From Dehalococcoidia bacterium (lineage in GTDB: Bacteria > Chloroflexota > Dehalococcoidia > UBA6926), in contig JAPYRO010000093.1 in NCBI GenBank assembly GCA_029941095.1, positions 1-5,145 on the forward strand: DNA of 5,145 nucleotides. The letters are read 5' to 3'. A program made the position numbers and the translations under genes. Below are positions 1 to 5,145 of the stretch, piece by piece (position 1 is the first letter of the stretch; each line of letters begins with the position of its first letter). The notes under the pieces were generated by a model, which was not told where the DNA came from, ran no database searches, and was given only the letters and a program-made list of their open reading frames with translations.

Positions 1-3000
1 ATCTAGGCCTCGAATTTGCAATAGATAAAGCTGATAGGGAGTCGCTAAATCTGACAGTTAATTTTGAGTCTGTTGGAATGGACGCTAGGACTTACGATAG
101 TGACATTGACCGTTTAAATAATGCAATTACTCAAAAAATTGGTGGGATAGCTGAGCAACGAGTCAGACATGTTAGGACATCTACATTTCTTGTCGATCGA
201 GAAGGTGAGATGACTCAAAATATGGAGCTTGCTTATAGAGGGTCATTCCATTTTATTAATGAATTCGAAAACCGATTTGAGTTACTAAACGGGCATATAC
301 CGGAGCCCCAAGCGTTGATCGCAGCAGATGGGAGTCTCCTCGTAGAAGGTGTGATACTGCAAATTAACGCAGATTTTCTAAATATACAAGAAGGTGACAT
401 TATGGTTTTTCGGCCATTTTGGGAAGATCGAGCTGATAGAGTCCATGTGAGGATTACTGGTATTGTAAAAGAACTACGTGATGACAAAACTAACTGGGAA
501 CAACCTTCACTTAAACGATTGGTCGGGCAGCCAACATTGCTTAACACGCTTCCTGTTTTAGTCGATGAAGTAGTTATGGTAGACGTTTTAGGTGCAATTT
601 TTCGAGACATGCAAGGTTTCCATTTTGCCGATTATCATTTAGCTGTAGATGATATAACTTCAGAGTCATCTTTGAGTACCATAGAATCTATTGAGTCTTT
701 AAATAATGGGCTCAGAACTTCTCTATCTTCGTACAGACAAGAGACACGGTTAGTGGAACTACTTTCTACGTATGATTCGAAGCTTCGTTTTTTACAGATA
801 CCTCTAACAGTGGTTTTACTTTTAGTAACTGGTATGGTTTTGTACGCAGTATTATTTTTGGCCATGCTCATAAATAGAAGACAAAGGTCTGATGGAGCTC
901 TTTTAATGAGCAGAGGTGCTACTAAACAACATCTATTGCTAATTAATTCCACGCAGGCATTACTGATAGGAGGAATATCATTTATTGTGGGTCCTCTTGT
1001 AGCAAATGTGGCTATAAGCAGCACAGGGTATTTGCCATTTTTCTCGGGATTAGGAAGAAGTGGGCCACTTCCCACAAATATATCTGCAGAGTCATTTATA
1101 TATGGAGGGATTGGTGCATTTGTTTCGTTTATAGTGCTCATGCTTCCTGCTTTGGCATCCGAAGATACCAATCCTCTAGAACAAAGAGTCAACGATGTCA
1201 GACCTGCTACTAAATCCTTTATCCAGAGATGGTATATAGATGTTGTATTAGCGGTAATGACATTATTCTTTATCGCGCAACTGAACCAACAAGGTTCGTT
1301 GGTCTCAGATGTTTTTGCTGAAGGAAGCTCAGTAAGCCTTGTTCTTTTGTTTGTTCCAGTTCTATTTTTGGTTTCAACATCTTTGCTTTTGCTTAGATTA
1401 GTTCCGTATATTACAGCAATAGCTGCGAGGCTAATAGTACCTGTTTCCACAGTGTGGCTAGCGCTGGGGTTATGGCAAATTAGTAGAAATCCGCAGAATA
1501 TAACTCGCCTAATACTGCTTCTCGTTCTTGCTTCAGGTCTAGGTGCATTTTCTGCGAACTTTGGAGGTACTTTGGATCGGAGTTACGAAGAAAGGGCATT
1601 ATATTCTGCTGGTACACAGACACGTTTTACAGGTGCTAATTTGGCTGGCACGGGCCCGAGTGTTGATTTCCAAAAAAGTGTAGAGCAAGTTGAAGGAGTT
1701 AAATTGGCATCTCCCGTTTTGCGCCAGGAAGGTTCGTTTTCTGGTGAAGGAGCTCCTGGCCTCCGCTATGAGCTGCTCGGAGTCGATCCAGATCAATTTT
1801 CAAAAATCTCTTGGTGGAGAGATGATTTTGCTGATAAAAATCTGGGAGAATTAATGAGTTCCATTGAATCAGAGTTGACCCAACCATATGGACTCACTTT
1901 GCCTGTGGATTCTACCAAAATTGGCGTTTGGATAGAGCCAGTTGAAACTAGTCCGCGATCTTCATTGGTAGGAGTAATGATGGACAGTAATGGGCGTTAT
2001 TTTTCGATATATTTTGGTACGCTGGAGCAAGAAGGACTGCATTTTTTGGAAACAGAAATCAAACCAGTTTCTAGAAGAGGATGGGGCAGGCGAACTGTTG
2101 AAGTATTAGAGCCGAAGGCACCATTTACTTTATTGTCGATTCAAATTGTTCAGAGGTCTCGATCTAGTGGTATGGAGAAAGGAGCGTTTTATATTAATTC
2201 AATAACTACGATGTCACCACAGTCCCCAAAATGGCTTGAATTACACCAATTTGAGGAAGGTTCTAACTGGAATATTTTAGACTTGGGAGTTATGACTAGA
2301 AGTGATTCGCTGAAATTTATTACTTATGACTCAATAAATCAATCTCAAAGGGCATTGTTTAGCTGGGCAGCAAGCGGTGGTTTTGTTCAGCGAGGGATTT
2401 ATTATGGGCCCAGTGAATATAAAATACCCATGCTAGTAAGCTCTCCCTTACTTAGATCTCTTAATCAAGATGTTGGAGATACAATAATACTTGCTCTCGG
2501 AACAGCTAGGGCAACTGGAAAAATAGTAGGAACTGTCGATCATTTCCCGACTTTGGATCCTGTGGGCAGAGGCGGGTTTATAATAGTGAATTTGGATGAT
2601 ATTGTTCGTCAACAGAATCTTGTTGGCCAATCTGATGAAGTTCAAGCCAACGAAATATGGACCGTTATTGGCGCTGAGCCTCTTAGTGATGATTCGTTTA
2701 GCCAATTAACTGAAATTGTTGGGACCAGTAGATATATTAGTAGAGAGAATTTGATCTCACAGTCTAAAGCTGATCCTTTAGTAGCAGCAGGCTGGAAGAC
2801 TATTTTAATGGTGTCATATTTGAGCGTATTATTCCTTGGAATTGTTGGTTATATTTCGCATGCAGTATTAATGGTTGGAGAGCGACGAAATCAATTTGCT
2901 CTACTGAGGACTATGGGTTTAACTGGGTCACAGATAAGATTAGTGGTATGGTTTGAACATATAGTAGTTATGCTGATAGGCATCGTAGCAGGATTTTTTA

Positions 3001-3215
3001 TTGGGCAAAGAACGGGTTCGCTTCTTATGCCTTTTTTGGATAGAACAGAAACTGGTATTTCAGTACAACCACCTTTTGTTTTGGAGATCAACTGGGAAGC
3101 TTTAGGATTAGTGTATTTATTAATGGTCATAGTTTTTGTAATTTGTACTATCGTAGTGGTTAAAATCTATAATAAAGTGGCTATCGGCCAAGCATTGAGA
3201 ATAGGAGAAGATTAA
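1..3215 (+). CDS. Large FtsX-family ABC transporter permease (MacB/LolCE-like), 5' end outside window
   Basis: Membrane component of a type VII (MacB/LolCDE/FtsEX-like) ABC system. The frame is open from base 3 and reads as protein before the Met at 78, so that Met is probably internal and the first membrane helix is missing; 1070 residues are visible. Counting from Met78: extracytoplasmic region to about 235; helices near 240-265, 286-312 and 338-360 forming the first FtsX unit, with the typical post-helix motif RRQRSDGALLMSRGAT; linking helices near 386-401, 418-440 and 476-494 (possibly also 455-468); a second extracytoplasmic region, about 495-905; and a C-terminal FtsX unit with helices near 908-930, 955-977 and 1005-1030 and the hallmark ERRNQFALLRTMGLTGSQI. 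Inside the second region, 600-712 looks like a beta-sandwich insertion and 785-865 like a MacB-type porter segment (VGDTI, GKIVGTV). It lies 6 bp upstream of the first ATPase. Family assignment is secure; the substrate is unknown. Confidence 0.93.
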   Translation, partial: LGLEFAIDKADRESLNLTVNFESVGMDARTYDSDIDRLNNAITQKIGGIAEQRVRHVRTSTFLVDREGEMTQNMELAYRGSFHFINEFENRFELLNGHIPEPQALIAADGSLLVEGVILQINADFLNIQEGDIMVFRPFWEDRADRVHVRITGIVKELRDDKTNWEQPSLKRLVGQPTLLNTLPVLVDEVVMVDVLGAIFRDMQGFHFADYHLAVDDITSESSLSTIESIESLNNGLRTSLSSYRQETRLVELLSTYDSKLRFLQIPLTVVLLLVTGMVLYAVLFLAMLINRRQRSDGALLMSRGATKQHLLLINSTQALLIGGISFIVGPLVANVAISSTGYLPFFSGLGRSGPLPTNISAESFIYGGIGAFVSFIVLMLPALASEDTNPLEQRVNDVRPATKSFIQRWYIDVVLAVMTLFFIAQLNQQGSLVSDVFAEGSSVSLVLLFVPVLFLVSTSLLLLRLVPYITAIAARLIVPVSTVWLALGLWQISRNPQNITRLILLLVLASGLGAFSANFGGTLDRSYEERALYSAGTQTRFTGANLAGTGPSVDFQKSVEQVEGVKLASPVLRQEGSFSGEGAPGLRYELLGVDPDQFSKISWWRDDFADKNLGELMSSIESELTQPYGLTLPVDSTKIGVWIEPVETSPRSSLVGVMMDSNGRYFSIYFGTLEQEGLHFLETEIKPVSRRGWGRRTVEVLEPKAPFTLLSIQIVQRSRSSGMEKGAFYINSITTMSPQSPKWLELHQFEEGSNWNILDLGVMTRSDSLKFITYDSINQSQRALFSWAASGGFVQRGIYYGPSEYKIPMLVSSPLLRSLNQDVGDTIILALGTARATGKIVGTVDHFPTLDPVGRGGFIIVNLDDIVRQQNLVGQSDEVQANEIWTVIGAEPLSDDSFSQLTEIVGTSRYISRENLISQSKADPLVAAGWKTILMVSYLSVLFLGIVGYISHAVLMVGERRNQFALLRTMGLTGSQIRLVVWFEHIVVMLIGIVAGFFIGQRTGSLLMPFLDRTETGISVQPPFVLEINWEALGLVYLLMVIVFVICTIVVVKIYNKVAIGQALRIGED
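3203..3207 (+). promoter_or_regulatory. Probable ribosome binding site of the first ATPase
   Basis: AGGAG lies inside the last codons of the permease gene, 14 bases before the ATG at 3222. The spacing is longer than ideal, so translation may also be coupled to termination of the permease at 3213-3215. No other Shine-Dalgarno-like sequence lies closer to the start. Confidence 0.45.
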
Positions 3216-3221
3216 GTACGT

Positions 3222-4106
3222 ATGGCTAATCAAAATAACGTTCCTTATATTAGTTGTTTAGATCTATTTAAGATATATAAAGCTCAAGATTTGGAAGTAG
3301 TAGCCTTGAGAGGTTTAGACTTAGACGTAATGGCTGGAGAGATGGTTGGTATTGTAGGAGCCAGTGGTAGTGGTAAATCCACTTTTTTGAATATACTTGC
3401 TGGTTATGATAAACCTTCCGCTGGGGAAATTAGAGTTGGGGAAAGAAATCTGTTACATATTACTGCCAAAGAGGCTGAAGATTACAGATTAAGAAATGTA
3501 GGATTTGTGTGGCAGCAAACTGCTCGCAATCTAGTTCCTTATTTAACAGCGTTGGAAAATGTGGAATTGCCTATGATATTGGCTGGACGTAAAGCTAAAT
3601 ATAGAGTTGAAAGATCGAAAGAGTTGTTGGAAGCGGTTGGCTTGTCGCACCGTTTGAACCATAAACCGAATCAATTGTCAGGGGGTGAACAACAGCGAGT
3701 AGCTATAGCAATAGCTTTGTCAAATGAACCCGAACTACTCCTTGCAGATGAACCAACCGGAGAATTAGATTCAGAAACTGCTAATGAGATACTGGACATA
3801 TTTAAGAGCCTTAGAGATATCTATCAAACTACTATAATTATTGTGACCCACGATGAAGCCGTAGCTACTCGTGTTGATAGAGTTGTGATTGTGAGAGACG
3901 GTAGAGCTAGTGCAGAGATAGTTTCATTACCAGATTTTAGGCGCCCAGGAGCTGAATCAAATAATAAAAGTGAGTTTATTCTAGTTGATAGTAGTGGTCG
4001 GCTACAGCTGCCAAGAGAATATGTTGATAACCTTAGAATAAAAGGGCGTGCACGACTTGTTATGGAAGAAGATCACGTAGTTGTCTATCCTGAAAGCGAA
4101 AAATAA
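3222..4106 (+). CDS. ABC transporter ATP-binding protein with AbrB-like C-terminal extension
   Basis: Cytoplasmic nucleotide-binding subunit of the LolD/MacB/FtsE class, 294 residues against about 220-235 for a bare domain. All catalytic elements are present: Walker A GASGSGKST (46-54), Q-loop in GFVWQQ (Q98), the class hallmark LTALENVELP (108-117), signature LSGGEQQRV (152-160), Walker B ELLLADEP (171-178, catalytic E177), D-loop ELDS (181-184) and switch His210. Two oddities are Trp97 where Phe usually precedes the Q-loop Gln, and Ile164 where most relatives have Arg (AIAIAL instead of AIARAL). After the ATPase core (about residue 233) comes a low-complexity linker and then, at 251-290, a segment with VDSSGRLQLPREY and LVMEEDHVVVYP that resembles an AbrB/SpoVT swapped-hairpin domain. 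It starts 6 bp after the permease stop and almost abuts the second ATPase. It is expected to energise the permease encoded upstream; the role of the tail is unknown. Confidence 0.95.
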   Translation: MANQNNVPYISCLDLFKIYKAQDLEVVALRGLDLDVMAGEMVGIVGASGSGKSTFLNILAGYDKPSAGEIRVGERNLLHITAKEAEDYRLRNVGFVWQQTARNLVPYLTALENVELPMILAGRKAKYRVERSKELLEAVGLSHRLNHKPNQLSGGEQQRVAIAIALSNEPELLLADEPTGELDSETANEILDIFKSLRDIYQTTIIIVTHDEAVATRVDRVVIVRDGRASAEIVSLPDFRRPGAESNNKSEFILVDSSGRLQLPREYVDNLRIKGRARLVMEEDHVVVYPESEK

Positions 4107-4109
4107 TTG

Positions 4110-4799
4110 ATGTCTAAAATTAATACAACAAAAAATATAATCAATGTATCTGGAGTTCATCGAAGGTATGAACTCGCGGGTCAATCAGTCCATGCCTTAA
4201 AAGGTGTTGATTTCCAGCTTGCATATGGGGAATTTTTGTCTTTAGTTGGACGATCTGGATCTGGGAAAACAACATTATTGAATATTGTAGCTGGATTGGA
4301 TCGCCCTTCTGAAGGGACTACCTATTTTAAAGATCAAGATCTAGGCTCTATGTCTGATGAAGGACTAGCTATATTAAGGCGTCACCATGTAGGTATTGTT
4401 TTTCAATCTTCTGCATTGATGCCTCTATTGACAGCGTACGAAAATGTTGAATTACCCTTAAGAATTCAAAAAATCTCTAGGTCGGAACGAGATCGTAGAG
4501 TTAAGGAGAATTTGGATTTAGTCGGAATGATTCACAGAGCCAATCATAGACCGTATGAACTTTCTGGAGGCGAGCAGCAAAGAATCGCGATAGCGAGAGC
4601 GATAATTACGTCTCCAGATGTAATACTAGCTGATGAACCAACCGGAGAACTCGATTCTATTACTGCTAGAAAGATCTTTGCGTTATTTAGAGACTTGGTC
4701 AACGAGAGAGATATATCTATTATTGCAGCGACCCATGATAGGGCCCTTATAGATGTTGTTGATAAAGTAGTCGAACTAAAAGATGGAGAGATTGCCTAA
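4110..4799 (+). CDS. ABC transporter ATP-binding protein, LolD/MacB-like, second ATPase of the operon
   Basis: Compact nucleotide-binding subunit of 229 residues, normal for LolD/FtsE-type ATPases. Motifs from the ATG at 4110: A-loop region with Tyr20, Walker A GRSGSGKTT (47-55), Q-loop GIVFQS (Q99), LTAYENVELPL (107-117), signature LSGGEQQRI (151-159) followed by the canonical IARAI, Walker B VILADEP (171-177, catalytic E176), D-loop ELDS and switch His209. Every residue needed for ATP hydrolysis is present. The frame also has a TTG at 4107, directly after the previous stop, but the ATG at 4110 is the more likely start. The next Met is residue 81, inside the domain, so it cannot be the start. 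No clear Shine-Dalgarno sequence precedes it, so translational coupling to the preceding gene is likely. It probably forms a homodimer, or a heterodimer with the first ATPase, under the FtsX permease; which of these applies cannot be told from sequence. Confidence 0.95.
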   Translation: MSKINTTKNIINVSGVHRRYELAGQSVHALKGVDFQLAYGEFLSLVGRSGSGKTTLLNIVAGLDRPSEGTTYFKDQDLGSMSDEGLAILRRHHVGIVFQSSALMPLLTAYENVELPLRIQKISRSERDRRVKENLDLVGMIHRANHRPYELSGGEQQRIAIARAIITSPDVILADEPTGELDSITARKIFALFRDLVNERDISIIAATHDRALIDVVDKVVELKDGEIA

Positions 4800-4820
4800 A
4801 TAAGCTTAAATATTTATTTT
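4797..4820. terminator. Weak A/T-only hairpin between convergent genes, possible bidirectional terminator
   Basis: AAATAA at 4798-4803 can pair with TTATTT at 4814-4819 around a 10-base loop; an alternative register pairs TAAATA (4797-4802) with TATTTA (4811-4816). A short T-run follows on the plus strand and an A/T-rich run on the other. The position between two convergent stops is where a shared terminator would be expected. The stem has no G-C pair, so this is not a convincing intrinsic terminator. Confidence 0.2.
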
Positions 4821-5145
4821 GGAAACAATATTTGCTATGGGTTCTAAATCTTCAGGCCTTCTGTAAGCTATCATTAATTCATCCACGGAGTATTCTTGCA
4901 TCTTATCAATTTGTATTTGTAAGCTTTGGGTATCTGAAAACGTCAGTTCCGATTCTAATTCAGTTACGCTTGCTTCACCCGGTTTGCGCCCAGAAAGCTT
5001 TTGTAGATTGTAATGATTCCCAAAATTTGATACCCACCATTCTTTTACTTCCGGTGGTTCTACATAGCCCAAGGTAGTAATGATTCTAAATGATGGGTCA
5101 TCGGAGCGCTCTTTATAAGATCTAACTTTTGATAAAAGATTAGAA
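4806..5145 (-). CDS. C-terminal part of a possible luciferase-like (LLM) oxidoreductase, 5' end outside window
   Basis: The minus-strand frame is open from the right edge to a TAA at 4808-4806, giving 112 visible residues. A TTG at 5072 is a possible start codon, but the frame upstream of it also reads as protein (for example DDPSFRIITT), so I treat the gene as truncated by the window. The sequence is balanced and soluble, with no membrane segment. The end has the pattern DTQSLQIQIDKMQEYSVDEL followed by PEDLEPIANIV. This resembles the last helices and strand of luciferase-like flavin- or F420-dependent oxidoreductases, where an 'E-V-x-x-Q-I ... A-G-V-D-E-L' segment precedes 'PEDLE-x-x-A'. 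The flavin-binding core would lie outside the window, so this is only a resemblance by eye; the usual Gly before Val-Asp is replaced by Ser. It is convergent with the ABC operon and not part of it. I am fairly sure it is a gene and unsure of the family. Confidence 0.6.
   Translation of the reverse strand, partial: SNLLSKVRSYKERSDDPSFRIITTLGYVEPPEVKEWWVSNFGNHYNLQKLSGRKPGEASVTELESELTFSDTQSLQIQIDKMQEYSVDELMIAYRRPEDLEPIANIVSKINI

Noticed and set aside
78..80. ATG at 78 as the true start of the permease
   Set aside because: The frame continues open and protein-like to the left edge, there is no good ribosome binding site, and the expected N-terminal membrane helix would be missing.
635..1450. Long minus-strand open frame (271 codons) inside the permease gene
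   Set aside because: It lies wholly antisense to the first FtsX unit, whose plus-strand translation has clear membrane helices and family motifs. The antisense product is Ser/Thr/Asn-rich with no domain, so it is a shadow frame.
4107..4109. TTG as the start codon of the second ATPase
   Set aside because: An ATG follows immediately in the same frame at 4110 and is the stronger start. The two choices differ by one residue.
3747..4649. An identical 18-base stretch (GATGAACCAACCGGAGAA) in both ATPase genes, at 3747-3764 and 4632-4649
   Set aside because: It encodes the conserved Walker B/D-loop (DEPTGE) in both paralogues with the same codons. This is explained by protein conservation and not by a mobile or regulatory repeat.
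4832..5077. Plus-strand open frame of about 81 codons at the right end
   Set aside because: It is antisense to the better protein-like minus-strand frame that runs off the window. Its translation is rich in Leu, Ser, Phe and Cys with no recognisable motif.

Overview
The window is an AT-rich bacterial segment (roughly 35-42% GC by eye; Arg is often AGA, Leu often TTA/TTG). It is almost entirely coding. A tight three-gene plus-strand block encodes an ABC-type membrane system of the MacB/LolCDE (type VII, FtsX-permease) class. The 3' end of a convergent minus-strand gene closes the window. No RNA gene, insertion sequence, CRISPR array or long intergenic stretch is visible.

Layout: 1-3215 (+) is a very large FtsX-family permease whose reading frame is open to the left edge, so its N-terminus lies outside. 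3222-4106 (+) is an ABC ATPase with an unusual C-terminal extension that reads like an AbrB/SpoVT swapped-hairpin domain. 4110-4799 (+) is a second, compact LolD/MacB-like ATPase. 4806-5145 (-) is the C-terminal part of a gene that may be a luciferase-like (LLM, flavin/F420) oxidoreductase. Plus-strand gaps are 6 and 3 bp, and the convergent stop codons are 6 bp apart.

How the genes work together (inference from family knowledge): the permease would be the membrane component. Its two FtsX units couple ATP hydrolysis by the cytoplasmic ATPases to movement of its large extracytoplasmic domains (mechanotransmission), rather than classical transport through a pore. The second extracytoplasmic region appears to contain an inserted beta-rich, jelly-roll-like module resembling carbohydrate-binding folds, which hints at a cell-envelope or glycan ligand. 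The substrate cannot be read from the sequence.

Organism: giant FtsX permeases followed by two ATPases, one with this kind of tail, remind me of Chloroflexota and some Actinobacteria. Low GC plus a possible LLM-family neighbour would fit an uncultured marine Chloroflexota such as the SAR202 group. This is a weak inference from recall, with no taxonomic marker in the window. The most interesting points are the AbrB-like ATPase tail, the beta-sandwich insertion in the permease, and the pairing of one permease gene with two non-equivalent ATPases.
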